64,000 bases of DNA. It comes from Liolophura sinensis. Taxonomy: Eukaryota > Mollusca > Polyplacophora > Chitonida > Chitonidae. The translations under genes were made by a program, and so were the position numbers. The notes beneath the pieces are model-generated. The model was not told where the DNA came from and did no database searches. It worked only from the letters and a program-made list of their open reading frames with translations. Location: assembly GCF_032854445.1 (NCBI RefSeq), contig NC_088301.1, positions 44,139,116 through 44,203,115 of the forward strand, given 5' to 3'. This document shows, piece by piece, positions 51,691-64,000 of this stretch (the stretch's first letter is position 1; every line of letters starts with the position of its first letter).

Positions 51691-51705
51691 TGTAAACACG
51701 TAAAA

Positions 51706-52157
51706 ATGGCAGAAGCCGTGCTGGAGCGAAAACCAAAGAAAAAGTCAGGAAAGGTATCAATAATTTGACATTGTCACAGGAAAAAGACATCTGATCGAAA
51801 CACACTTATGCAAGGCTGAAGTTATTTAGACGGTCTTCTTTATCTATAGCCTGTAAATTAAATTTCATCTTGCAAATCACGATTGGGTTAGTTGCTGTCT
51901 GCTACCCTTTTGGCAGTGTTGCCTTAGTCCTGGACGTACATCAAGGTTACTGGTGTCTTTTATTTTGTATTTACAGACAGCATTATACTGTTAGCCATAC
52001 CTCTCAACAGAAAAGACTCGACCATTTGATCCACAGATCCATCACTAATGACTGTAGCTAGAACTAAATCTGTATATCTAGCGCCCCCCCCCCCCACTCA
52101 AACGGTTAGACCCAGTCAGTGTGTCGTAAGAATCTAAATATTTTTCATTACTGTTAG

Positions 52158-52205
<48 letters not shown>

Positions 52206-55200
52206 CTTTAAAAAATTCTTTAGAAATAATACATCAAAGGTTAGACATAGAGAAAATAGACATGGTGAAAGTATCAGTAATGGTGAGGATTTGCTAAAAG
52301 GGACTGTCATGAAACATGGAGTAAACTAATTTTATGCAACCAATGTTGCCTTGATGTATGGATGTTGGCTTTACATTTATATTCATATAAAATGTTTAGA
52401 CTGATCAGGCAGACAGAATGATCTGACCATGTATTTATGTTTTTTGTCCAGAAAAAAGAGAAGAATGTGCAGTATGTACCTCTCCATAGTGATGACACAA
52501 ACACAGAGTCTGTGCATAAATCAGAAGAACCTGCACCAAGAGCTCCAGTCCAGCAGCTTGCTCAGACTGATGTATCAGATCGTAGTCTTGCACGTACAAT
52601 CACTTATGTTGAACAAGTCACACATGCTTTAGACAAGGAAAGTTCAACCCAGAAAGATGTAGGGTACAAGGATCCAGGAATTTCAGAGACTATTGGAACC
52701 TCAAAAATAGAGCAAAAGAAGTGGCTGGAAAAGAACTAAGCCCTGAACAACACGACAGTGAACATTTGTCTGGCTCTGGCAAAACTACTGAGAAACCTCT
52801 TGTAAATGAAGAGAGTGCTTTAGAATCAGGTGTCAAAAATATTTCATTATCTGTACCACCTCCCTCAACAGGATCAGTAGAAAAGACAGTTGGAAAAACT
52901 GAACTGATTTCAGATGAACCAGAAGCTTTTGTAGATAGCCAGTTGGAGCCTTTGGTTACGACGTTTCATTCTGATAATGTTAAAAAACATGTAAGTGAAG
53001 TAACTGTAGAGCCACTTAAACTTGTCTTACCTGAACTACCTGTGAACCCTTTTGAAGATCTACAAACAGAGTTAGGCAAAGTGGTCCATGATTATGCTAT
53101 TACAGCTCGTAGTTTAACAGCGGCAGAAGATGGACCTCAGCCAGCACTTGTCAGTGTCTCAGGTGAGACACAGGGCAATGAGATCAGTAATGAGACTGTC
53201 ACAGGTGAGATGGTTTGGGAAAAAACAGGTCCTCTACCCCAGGTAAAAGATATTGCTTCCAAGGAGCTGATGGTTAAACCTGCCAGTCAGGTAAATGAAA
53301 CTGATGTAGACATGACAAACAGTGTTCAGGAGCCTGTCATGGAAAACGCAGAATGTTCAAATATGGAAAGACATAATATTTCAGTATCAACTACTGAAAA
53401 TAATGACACAATTTCAGCTTCTCCTGCCTTGCCCCTGCTCTCTGAAACCATACTGCCTAAGGACCAAACAGTAACTTCCCAGCCTGCTGAAGCTTTCATT
53501 TCCTCAGGTGTGGAAGCACCTGCACCTAAAGCCAAAGTGCAACACAGGAAGATCTACAGAGAGCAGACTTACACCAAAGAGCTGGTGGAGTCATCTCCCT
53601 TTAAACCACTCACCATTCAACAGTTGGAGAGTCTATATTACAACCCACAACTGGCCCAGAATGACAAATTTGTGCAAGAATTTATCCAGGTAAAGAATCA
53701 TTTGTGTTGTTATTCCTTTTAACTTGGCATACGCAAGAGCCTAAGACATTACTCAACTCAGCTGGTCACGCTACATTGGCACCAGTTGATGTTTTGAGTA
53801 CTACAGGCAATGCGCAATGTGAGTTGAGTGAGTTAAACTCATGTGTATGCCAAGTTATAGAAATTCCTAGCACTAGAGATGTATATGCTAGACATATAAC
53901 ATGCATATATTTGTACAGAGGAAGCTGTAACACATCTTTAAATTTTGTTATGAATAATTATTTAACTAAAAAAAAAACTTACTAGAGGAATGAAACATTT
54001 CAGATTCATTTAATACTGATTTCAGAATGAAATATCCAAAGAGAGGCATGAGTTTTACGAGATTTTGATGGATTACTTCCGTGCAAGGATGAACTTCCTG
54101 CATGCAGAAGGTGATATTCGATCACTACAGAAGAATTACCATGGCCTGGTGGAAAGCCTGTGGCACACAACAGAACAGAGAGTTTCCATACCGGTATGTC
54201 GTCATCAACATTTGTTTTTTTTTTTTTTAATGAACAGTGAACAGTGTGTGTCTAAACTCAAATGAATTGTTGTGTTTGCATGTATGTATTTTTAAGACTA
54301 TAAGGTAGGGTATATTTGTTATGATGGGCTCCAGAAAAGTAACACTCTATTGGGAGTAATGTATTAAACATGTGACTTTGTCAGTAAATGCTGGTTGTTA
54401 TTCTGATTGATTTTAAGAAATCTTAAATCATGGAGCATCATAAATGGGGATTATTATTATTTACATAATGTACTGTCTCAACTCAATTTCACGTTTGTAT
54501 TACATGTACATTGTATTCTAACTTATGCTAGTGTGTTTTGTTGGTCTTATGGCTTTCTTTTTCAAACATAAAGCTGAGGGAACAACCACTTCTGTTTTGT
54601 CTGTTTATACTGAATGTATATGAATTTTTGCTTTCGATTCTCTGTATTGATTCAAATTTTTCTTGTGCAGTGTTACTGTGGTGATAATGTGAAGTGCACA
54701 GCCAATCATACCTACAGCCAGTGTTCCCTGAATGAGGAGGTATTGCAGAACATATCACATGCGCTCCAAGCTATCCGCACAGAGCTACACGAACAGTTCT
54801 CCCTCCATGCTTATTCAGCACAGCTCTCCAGGTGGGACTGATTGCAGGTGTATTGAGATCTAATTGTTAAGTGTTGTGAGACATGTTGCCCCTTCTGTTG
54901 AGAAGTCAGGTCTTTTCCAGAGCACTCAAAGTGCTTTTAATAGTTACCAGTACATGTATATTAGTAATCAAGTTGTACATATTGTTGGAAGATGTGTTTC
55001 TTGTGTTTAAAATAATGATGTATCAGCAATTATTCTGAAGCTGATTTCTTCTTTTTAAATAATATAATTTTTCATATATATTAGTTTTTATAATGTTCCC
55101 AGATTAACATTCATATTCAGTGTTTACCTGAACAGATTTGTATGGTTGTAGACAATATTATAAGTAGTTGTTCTAATTTGTCTGGTTTCAGGTTTCAAGT

Positions 55201-58200
55201 GGAGTCCTACATTCATAATTTGTTTATGTCATGTCCAGTTCTTAGGGACATTCCACGAAATGCCCCAGTTCAAGGTAAAACATTTTCAAACAACTCTCAG
55301 TTATTTATCCCACTGGACACATTTAATTAATTTTTTGTGGAACCCAAATTCACTAGACTTCAGGTGAACACAAATGTTAAGTTCAAAAATTAAACACATC
55401 ACCAGTAAAACTTTAGATTTATTACTGACAGAGAGAAATAACTCCTGAATTTAAAACAGAGATCATGTAAGATAGGGCACTGTTTAGTACCCATAATAAG
55501 TTTACATCTATGAAACTATGATGTGGATATCTGTCTCCAAAAAATAGAATCTGTGTACATGTATTTGAAGAAGAAACGGTTTGGACATTTTAAAGTCTTT
55601 TATCTAAAGACCAGAAGAAAGTTCTATGAATAATATATGTCTGATGTTTACAATCCAAGATCTGTGCTGATCACCATCAATATAAATTAGATTAAATAAT
55701 AAGTTTGGAAATGATTGAGAAGCCATTGTGAGAGTGAGTTATCAGAACTGATAATCTTGGAAAATTCAACAGGTGTGGCTTGCATACATGAAATAGGACA
55801 CAAGGAGCCGGTATTGCAAAAAAAAAGATTGCATGAAAATGTAATGTTTTAATAGTTGACTTATGAGTTATATGATGATTTATCATCTTTGCAATCTGAA
55901 ATGCATTGTGTGTTTTAGCTATGCCACATGAGATCCAGGATCAAGGCACCAGTCTTCAGATCCATCGTCTGAAGGAGTGTATCTCAATTCTCTTCATGTT
56001 TCACAGACGACCAATCAAAGATGAGCATTTCATGCAGGATATCCGGTCATGGACTGAGAGACTGGTATGGGGCGTTCCATACATATCCATCATTATGCTA
56101 GAATATTTTGGAATTTTATACTTTTTATTTCTTAGTTGTTAAATTTTTGAGTATGTACCTGAAAGTATTTAATCTTGGTTTAATACAGAAGTATCTTCCC
56201 AGGTAGTCACATGTACAAATAAACAAGTTTGATTGTTCTACTGTGACTGTTTAATATTCCTTTCCTTATAGTTACAGGAATGAAGCCCGAAGTGTATGAT
56301 CTGGTTAAAATCTGAATTGTTTTGTTTTCAATTTTTACAGACATCGGCTTTGTTAAGGATTGCAAGTTTCAGCGATCACTTGTTCATCCTAAACCACATT
56401 TTACGCTGCCCAGCTGGAGTTGGGAAGTGGGCAGGGAAATTGATACAAGTTATTCCCCCTCAGTGCAGTCTTCAGACATCCTTTGGAGGTCCAATCCTGG
56501 ATCACGCCATCACAATCCTAGCAACCATTCTGCTTCCTGTGGCGTAAGAAAAATCATCAACAAAACACCATTGTTAATATATTCTATTTTAATTTCCTAT
56601 TAATAATTTTTTTTGTGGGCTTTTCTTGGAAAAAGGAGGGCTGTTTACTTCTAAAAGCACTTTATTGGTAAAGATTTTTGTGTGAAAAACCAATTATTTT
56701 CATTTTGTCTTAACAGTATTGCACTTTCACTGAAAGAATCTTCGTATTAGACTGAGCAGAGAACATAACTACATGTAGCTTTACAGAAATAACATCAGTC
56801 TGATGTAGGTGTATGCTTTTGTGCTTCCAGAGCTCGTACCGAGTTTATATGCCAGATGAACATTGCAGCGAGTGCCAATTCCGAGGACAAGGAGAATATG
56901 TGGATATTGGTGGATTCGGACGGGGAAGAGGTTAGTCAGATTTTACACTTTTTGAAGGTTGTTTTTAATTTAAAGTAGAAAATAATGGATGCAAATGAGC
57001 TGTGTTTGTGAATGACGAGGACAGTTCCTTATTTTTCTCTTTCTGAAGTTTGAGGTTTCTCTAAAGATGAAAGACTAGAAACTGTTCACTTTCAATTCTG
57101 TAAGCCCTTGAGGTAAAGCGCTGTACACAGAATGACTTTATGGGAAACTCGGAAGTATGATTTTTATAAGACATATTTTCATCACAGTTAAATTTTGGGC
57201 GAAATTGTTATCTCTTGACAACCGCACTCTGTCAAAGTAGATGTATAATATAATGATGTATATCTTTATCCCATTAAGAAAACCTGGAGAAAGCCATTAC
57301 GCAATTTGCTTTGTAATTTGGGGTTTAACGATGTATCTGTACCTGCAGAAAATAGAAAATATGTACTATATGATATACCTAGCAATTGAACAACTCAGCC
57401 ACAACTTGCTCACTACAGTTTTCATATACATATGGTAGTACATATACTAGTGAAGTACATGCTTGTAGAAAAGGTAAGAACATAAAAGGTAAAAGAAAGT
57501 ATGTGCCACATCATGTATTAAACTGCATGGATGTACTTATATGTAATAGTGTTAATAATAATAATATTTATGGTATTTTTATTACCTGATTTGCTTTTTG
57601 TTGTTTATTGAAAGCTTGACATTGCACTTTTCTAGGCCCTCAGGAGTGCACCAGGTGAAGTTGATCAAAGGAATAGTGGTGGAGAAAAATCCATGGACAT
57701 ACATGTATACCGTCCTTTAAGTGTTTCATTGCTTGTCCTACTATAGTTCTGCTGCTGTTACTTGCAGGATGAGGACCCAAAAAACTCATGGCAATACCTG
57801 CATGAAAACGACATTGTGGCCCTTCTTAAACAGTTCCCAACAGCAGCAATATTTCGTCACATTTTTCTGATGGATCCTGAGAAAACCAGTAAGTGTAATT
57901 ACATGTAGCTCCGTAACATTAGTTATTTTTATATTCAATTTTTGCTCCCTCTTTGTCACCAAGGTGCATATATTGCTTCATGTTATATAATAATTTTAGC
58001 TATATTTGTCTATTGGAGATCTAAAATAAAAGTAAATCAGAATTGTAGAATAATTATCAAGTATAGTCTTTTTGATGATCTGATTTTTTTTTCTGATTGA
58101 TCTATATACATGCAGTACACCAAAGTAATTAACATTTAGTTTAATTAAGTTGAATGTTCATATACTTGTATTGACCCTTGTTTGTTTTGGATTGGTTTGT

Positions 58201-61200
58201 ATGTACCTAGTTTTTGTACATTATGACATGACAGTAAATGGGCCTGCTGTTTAATTTGTTGTTTCACTTTACTGTTTTGCAGATTTGAGTGCGTATGATG
58301 TGTTGCGAACAAGTGACTCAGTCATGATGAAGGTGTTTGCGTTCTCAACAAGCTTTATTAACCTCTTGAGTGCCGGCCTGCAGACATTCAGTATGTCCAG
58401 GTACAGGCAACTCAACAAGAGGCTTGGCAGAATGATCAGGTGCGTAGCTCACAAAACAATATTTAAAAAGAACTGGCTCTTTATTTTTTATTTCTTTATT
58501 AATTATGTTTTAACAGTGGCTAGCATGCTAATGCAGCACAGTGACTTGGTGACTTTCACAAATGTGGTCACTGTTAGTTCAAGTCCAACTCATGCTGGCT
58601 TCTTCTTGTCATTCGTTGGGAGGGTCTGGCAGAAGCCTTTAGGTGATTGTGGATTTCCCCAGTTATACTAATATACAATGCTAGCCATCATCGTATAGGT
58701 GACAGGGAGTGTGGCGTAAAACACTATTCAGATAATCGTACAGATAAGTCTTTTTGTGACCGGTATTTATTGCTGTACTGTATTTTTTTCTCTCTTGTTC
58801 TCTTTTTTTTTCTTTTTCTCTTGTTTGTCAGGTTTTTTGGGAACATACAGATAGTTCTTTCCAATCAAAGAGATGCTGAATAAAGGCTGACAGTGGAGAT
58901 AAGTTTTTTTGGGTTAATGTCTCCAGCCTTATAAATGTACAGTACGTAACATTCAGCTTAGTACAGGCCTAGTCTGGATTTGCCTATCTCTCAAAACATC
59001 CAGTCAGGGACAATTTTGTATTCCTTTGAGGTAAAACGTGAACTTGCATATTTTTGTCTCTGTGATATTGTTTGGGAATTGGTAGTTATGGTGGTTTAAT
59101 AAATGAATCGTTACAGACAAAGTGTGCACTATGTGTCATGTCACTGGCAGAATTTCAAAACCCTCCATCATGAGCTGAGTCCTCAGGTTATTCACAGACT
59201 GCAGCTGGAGTTTGACCAGTTCTTTCTACGAGCTACCCATGCTATTCTAACAGCTGAAAAGTAAGCCTTGTGTGAACATTATTATTTTTTTTTCTGCAAT
59301 GCATTTAAATTTCGCCTTTTCAGAGCTTTTTTTGTGGTTGAAACAGTTTGCTTTATTGTTACATCAACAAAGTTGAAAATACTGTAAACAGCCTATAAAT
59401 TTTGTCCATAACAGAGTTACTCATTTAGCCAGCTTTCGGGAGTTAGAAATAGGTTTGAGCTTTGTTATACTACTGATATACTTCTGGAAAACTAGATTTT
59501 AAGCATCAACCTGTGGATGGTTGTAGGCTTTCCTCGGGCTCTTCTCGATCTTTTCCTATCATAATGCTGGCCTCGAATGTATAATTAAAATATTTATGAA
59601 TGTGGCATAGAATTCCAATCAAATAAATAAATAAATAACATTTTATGACATTCATTTTCCTATAAAAATGACTTATTGGGAGCAAATTTTAGGTGATTTT
59701 CTGTATTTAATTTGAAATACAAGATTTATGAACGTTGTCTTGTTAAAGACTGGGCTCATGGCAGTTTATGGCTGACATGCCATTCATTGGTGTGTCTATG
59801 GAAACCATGTGGAGGTTGCTATGGATTCTCCACCAGAGCTCTGCTCCATCGTTGGATCTTGATAGGATACCTGTAATGACAACATGTATGGAGTATATGA
59901 AAGGTGAGAGGATTCAGTAAATTATCATTTTATCAGAAAGGGCCAGTAATTGTACCGTTAATCCACAATTTGCAGATTAAAATAAAAGCATTAATTATGT
60001 TAAATAGTTTTTCTTACTCTATGCACAAAGTAATGTTGAACTTAATAAAATTAGAATGATTGTATCATTGCAGTTAGCGTTTGTGCGAGAGTATGTAATT
60101 TTGTAATGTGAATTGGTCTATAATCTTACCTTAGAGCCTGACAACATGGCACAGTTTGCAGACAACTTGGTCCAACTCCCCACGTCAGAGTCCATTTACC
60201 TGTTAACGACATTCTCCAACATGGCGCAGTCAAGGTGTGAAGAAGAGAGGCAGTTTGTAGAAGTGATTGTTCTGGAAGTGTTTGAGGTTAGACAATTCAT
60301 TTATTTGGTACCTTGGATTCTTTAACATGTTTTGAGTTTTTTTTTTTAAGGTATTGTCATGAATGTGTTTCTTTGAAAATCTCTCTTAAATAAATGTTTA
60401 AATTTCAAAGTCGCCTAGTTGAGAATCTGAATATTTGGAATTGTGTGCATTGTATTCTTAGTTTTGTCATTTATTTACAGTCTTTGTTTTCAGAATTTAA
60501 TGCTGAAATATACATTTCTGCGGTGAAGCTTGAGCATTATTTACTTTTCAGATCGCTTACATCAGCAGTCACACGCGAGATTTCTGCTCAAAAGTTGGTC
60601 GAGAATTATTGTCAGCCATGGCTGCAGCTCATCCGTTCATCATCTCAATCATTATCCAGAGACTGAAGGACGTCTTGGAGGAAACTGGAATGGTGAGTGC
60701 CTGATTTGTTTTTATTGGTGAATATTACTCATATAGTAACATCCTTTAGTAAAACTGGATTGTAAAAAGATCGAGATATCATTCAAATACTTAACAGTAA
60801 TAAATTTTGGTGAAACTAGCTTGTTTGGACCTCAGAAGATGAATATAAGCTCAAGGAGTAAAATAAGTATATTGAGTAAAAAACATTGTAAAATTTGCTT
60901 TGTGGATACAAAGTCATATAAATGTGTAATTTGTGTCTATGCTATTAAAAGTACAGACCATGAATTTAGAATGATGATAGATTGGATTTCTCACTTTGAT
61001 GAATTTTTCACTTCACATATGTAACTCCTCAGGATGATGATGTTTCAGAGGTAACATGCTTTTGGTTCTGAACATAATTAAGAGTATATTGTTGGTTCAT
61101 GTTGTGTTGTATACATAACGCACAATGTTTTCCTACAATCTGGGTTGATGAGGCAGCTAAAAGGGTATATGTGGAGGCCTGTCACTGTGCAATAAAATAA

Positions 61201-64000
61201 TTGTTTTGACACTCAGTTCAGGCTTTATCGTATTGTTAAAGGTGCAATTTGGCCATGAATTTTTGTTGGAAATATCCGTGGCATATCAGAAAGCCCAAAT
61301 TAATGAGAATATGCCCTGATAAATTTAACTTAAATGTTTGCAAAAAATTTATAAGTGATTTTGATTATAATTTGAAATATCAGGCAGTAATTTTTTTTTC
61401 TTTTAATATCTGAAAACATTTTATCCATAATGAGCCCCCGATTAGGAGGCTGTATTTGGCCCTGAATGATGTTCAGCAATCCATTTTATGTTCAAAGTTC
61501 TTGCACATAACTACAACTTGTACTTTAATAATACTGCCAGTGCCTTACAATCCAATCATCAATACACTTTATGCTGCCTACATGTACATGGATTTGCATG
61601 TGTCCAAGTTATCTGTGGGTCATCTGACTTCGGCATATAACCACTCAGTAGTGTGTTAATTTCAGGAAACAACTTGTAGACGTTGTATTACCTTGTCAGC
61701 ATTCTCCATGTGCTTGTACTTTATTGTTTATTTATTTGTACATGTTTGCTCTCAGTCAAAACTTGTTTTATTTGTAGATATTCTTAGCATGATCAGAAGC
61801 ATGATACTTGTTCTGTTAATTTTGTTATACTTTTGTGAATGTTTTTGTTCACGCATCTTTAGGAAAAATTCTTCAAGAAGCATATGAAAGTGGTAACATA
61901 TTGGGACTGGGTGTTCAGTCATTTTTGTATTATGGGATTTTTTTGTTTCTTATATCTTGCTTTCCACATGTTTGTCAGGTAATCACTGTGGCATCAGTTT
62001 TGAACATTAAAAATATCTCTCTCATGAGTCATGATGGCTTTTTTTTCAAACCGGAAAGAAAATAATGTGAATTGGCACTGTAAGATTTGGTTTAATATGA
62101 GTATTAGTATTAATTTAATCAATATATGGTGTCTTAACAACCAAGAACTCGGTGAAAGCTTTACTGTAACACTTTTATTTCCACTCTTTCAACACTCTTG
62201 CAGTATTCTGCATCATATTATTTGTCAGCAATAGTTTTAGTTTTGTGCTGATATCTGGCACCTCAAAAAAAAAATTGTTTGTATTTAAATTCCACACCAG
62301 TTTTTTTTATAACTGGTAGGCAGTTAAAAATGTCAGTTGATTAAAATGATTACATTATGTCTCAAAATGTACTTGAATGGATAACACACCTATAATTAGG
62401 ATTTAAACTTACCTTGGTGGAGTAAATAAGCTTTTTAGTTAACTTCAAAAAAATTATTGGATATCTTCTGGTGTTGCTGACAATTTTTATTTTGACACTA
62501 TATTTAGCTGTAACATAACCACACCTGCATACAACAGCACTCTTGTTCTTGAAGATTAAGTATTAAATGGTGCAGTCAGGCATGCATCAACATCATTTTA
62601 TTAGCATTTTACTTATTATATTATTCATTTACCACTGGGCACTACATGTACATCTGAAATCACACCTGCAAACCTCAGTGTTATTGGATTAGAATGTTAC
62701 TTGTTATATTGTGCAATTGCCACTGGATGCTACATCTAAAATCATAGGTGCAGAAAGTCTCAAAAGTTTTCTTGAGAGACACCATTAAATCTGTACCTGT
62801 AAAGTGTTGCTGATAAGAGGTTGTGCTGTTTGATTGTCAGATGTGTCTGTACCTATTCCGTGAGATGCCACTTTACCAGTGGCAACCTACGAAAGAAGAC
62901 ATGGATGTCCTAGGAGTATGGTTGCTGGAATCCGATGTAAGCCAACCACAAAATCACCTGGCTCGTCTCATTCTTAGTAACCTTGATTGGGGTTTCACAA
63001 GACAGGTGAGTTTGTGATTACCATAAAATATACCTGGTTTTAAAAATATGCTGCTGCCATTTGGTCATTTTTATCTCGTTTGAATAAACAGGAGATGGGA
63101 TAAAATATTAATTTGATACATTTATGGAGAGTGAGTACATCTAAAAAAATCAGAAGGATGACTATCATTTTAGACTTTAATCTAAAATCGTGGGTTTCCC
63201 CAGTTCTGCGCAGATTTCCCCCACAATTGCCACCATCATAGAAGTAACATATTCTTGAGAAAGGTATAAACTACCAATCAGATCAATAAATAAATAGTAT
63301 TTGGTCTTTTTTAGTCTGCATAAGTAATAAGAATGTTACTCTATTTTTTTTTTTCCAGGAAGATCGACTGAGTCTGCCTGTTGATTTACACAGACAGCTA
63401 GCCTTGCTCTTGGTGCAAGCCTTTGCCAAATTTGTCGCAGACAAGAATGCAGGATATGCTATTTTACAAGGGATGAAACAGGTGGGAAGATAACAGTGCT
63501 GTTGGTTTACATTTTACAGTGCATAAATGTGAAATCTCATTTAACCTGGAAACAGCATTAATGTGTTACTAATTATCTGAACATGGATTGTGTTTTCTGT
63601 ACATTAAGATAAATATATCTCCTAAAGTATTACAGTTAAAGTTACTACAGGTTAGCATTGGCCAATCATTTTACAGGTTGCATCAGCAGTGAGAAACCAA
63701 ATGACCAGTGAGCAGCAATTTAGCATCTGGGTTTGGGATCTAGCACTCAGGCTGCACCTACACAAGATGTCTTTGCCCTCACCTGTGCTTCTGCTGGACA
63801 CGCAGTCAGCACGGGAAAGGGAAGCAATCCCAGATGTGGAGAATGATGTGACCATGCTGCCTCTCCTGAAAAGTATCAAGGCAGAAAACAGCATGGCTTG
63901 CTTTGTGGCCTTGGCCATGACTAAGTATGGACACAAGTAAGGGAGATAATTTTGAAGAGGAGCTGACTATCGCATGGCTTGTTACTTGTTTATTTTTAAT
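51706..64000 (+). CDS. EPG5: EPG5, autophagosome-lysosome tethering factor; partial, runs off the right edge
   Basis: EPG5 is a large Rab7 effector that tethers autophagosomes to late endosomes/lysosomes and promotes SNARE assembly; loss of the human gene causes Vici syndrome. Exons: 51706-51753, 52452-53689, 54026-54193, 54671-54831, 55192-55274, 55919-56064, 56341-56543, 56831-56930, 57768-57888, 58283-58439, 59117-59260, 59749-59903, 60135-60286, 60552-60692, 62841-63005, 63359-63481, 63677-63936 (then a GTAAGG donor). About 1,190 residues are coded, roughly half of the human 2,579. Recalled matches: start [83 protein letters not shown]. An in-frame TGA at 51688 supports the start. Exon 2 needs one extra base to stay in frame. 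The rest is consistent; the C-terminal half lies outside. Confidence 0.92.
52161..52202. repeat. (TA)21 microsatellite
   Basis: About 21 TA dinucleotides in EPG5 intron 1, about 65 bp after a run of 12 C at 52084-52095. Confidence 0.95.
52452..53689 (+). CDS. EPG5: EPG5 exon 2: disordered N-terminal region with an apparent -1 frameshift
   Basis: Exon 1 ends in phase 0 and joins frame AAA AAA GAG at 52452 ([15 protein letters not shown]). That frame reaches TAA at 52737-52739, while the frame that leads to the conserved end of the exon ([15 protein letters not shown]) has no stop from 52613 on. The crossover must lie within 52613-52739. One added A in the A4 run at 52713-52716 would give a natural join ([11 protein letters not shown]). 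All downstream exons continue the second frame. The region is Ser/Thr/Glu-rich and low in conservation, like the N-terminus of human EPG5. An assembly error, a heterozygous allele or a tiny intron are possible; a real null allele is least likely. Confidence 0.75.
53722..53855. mobile_element. Small MITE flanked by TA, in EPG5 intron 2
   Basis: The 14-bp ends ACTTGGCATACGCA (53722-53735) and ACTTGGCATACACA (reverse of 53842-53855) match at 13 of 14 positions and are flanked by TA on both sides, as for Tc1/mariner-type insertions. The element is 134 bp and lies only 32 bp after the exon 2 donor. A 93-codon open frame crosses it and is not a gene. Confidence 0.65.
58513..58731 (+). repeat. tRNA-derived SINE, family A, tail lost
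   Basis: The copy has a head (CAGTGGCTAGCATGCTAATG), a B-box (GTTAGTTCAAGTCCAACTC), and a diverged core ending GGCGTAAAACACTATTC, with no clear (AATA)n tail. It is in EPG5 intron 10, sense orientation, 74 bp after the donor. Confidence 0.8.
59508..59639 (+). repeat. tRNA-derived SINE, family A, 3' fragment
   Basis: Only the 3' core (CATAATGCTGGCCTCG) and an (AATA)n tail remain. It is in EPG5 intron 11, sense orientation, ending about 110 bp before the next exon. Confidence 0.8.
63189..63297 (+). repeat. tRNA-derived SINE, family A, 3' fragment
   Basis: A 3' core fragment (GTGGGTTTCCCCAGTTCTGC, CATATTCTTGAGAAAGG) with tail CAATAAATAAATAG. It is in EPG5 intron 15, sense orientation, ending about 60 bp before the next exon. 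Confidence 0.75.

Larger units (their letters stand above)
48632..51705. other. Intergenic region between DLD and EPG5
   Basis: This 3.1 kb has no recognisable gene. The left kilobase is likely the DLD 3' UTR. It includes T-rich runs near 49266-49279 and 49509-49532, an AATAAA at 49648, and one SINE copy at about 50755-51012. The open frame at 50512-50775 is Lys-rich, runs into the SINE and resembles nothing known. The rightmost part should contain the EPG5 promoter. Confidence 0.6.

Noticed and set aside
53704-53985. 93-codon open frame after EPG5 exon 2
   Set aside because: It spans the TA-flanked MITE inside an intron and shows no similarity to EPG5.
63652-63936. 94-codon minus-strand frame at the right edge
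   Set aside because: Antisense shadow of EPG5 exon 17.

Overview
The window is AT-rich, intron-rich metazoan nuclear DNA. GT-AG introns, short exons, tRNA-derived SINEs with (AATA)n tails, small inverted-repeat DNA transposons and one large intronic minisatellite suggest a lophotrochozoan, most likely a mollusc (a brachiopod is also possible). This placement is an inference from the repeats and protein similarity, not a proven identification. Protein identities come from recalled family sequences, not from a search.

There are three host genes. (1) EEA1, the early endosome antigen 1 tether, is on the minus strand from its start codon at 36106 to its stop at 5389. It has about 40 exons and encodes about 1,468 residues: a short N-terminus, three consecutive C2H2 fingers where vertebrate EEA1 has one, a long coiled coil, and a C-terminal FYVE domain. 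(2) DLD, mitochondrial dihydrolipoamide dehydrogenase (E3), is on the plus strand from 36287 to 48631. It has 14 exons and 510 residues and looks intact. Its start codon lies only 180 bp from that of EEA1, so the two genes are head to head over a compact shared promoter. (3) EPG5, an autophagosome-lysosome tethering factor, is on the plus strand from 51706 and runs off the right edge. Seventeen exons (about 1,190 residues, roughly the N-terminal half) are visible. Exon 2 carries an apparent one-base frameshift in an A run.

Layout: 1-5388 is non-coding sequence downstream of EEA1, probably partly its 3' UTR. 5389-36106 is EEA1, whose introns hold SINEs, MITE-like elements and a 2.3 kb array of 37-bp repeats (about 16680-19022). 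36107-36286 is the bidirectional promoter. 36287-48631 is DLD, with SINEs, an inverted-repeat element and a perfect 20-bp-stem hairpin in its introns. 48632-51705 holds the DLD 3' region, one SINE and the EPG5 upstream region. 51706-64000 is EPG5.

EEA1 (Rab5/PI3P effector, early endosomes) and EPG5 (Rab7 effector, late endosomes/lysosomes) act at successive steps of endolysosomal traffic. DLD is a matrix enzyme with no direct link to them. The observations most worth following are the tripled zinc-finger exons of EEA1, the minisatellite whose transcribed strand repeats a 3'-splice-site-like motif about 50 times, and the fact that every recognisable intragenic copy of the main SINE family is in sense orientation. 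I saw no CRISPR array, rRNA gene, genuine tRNA gene, retrovirus or other virus-like element.
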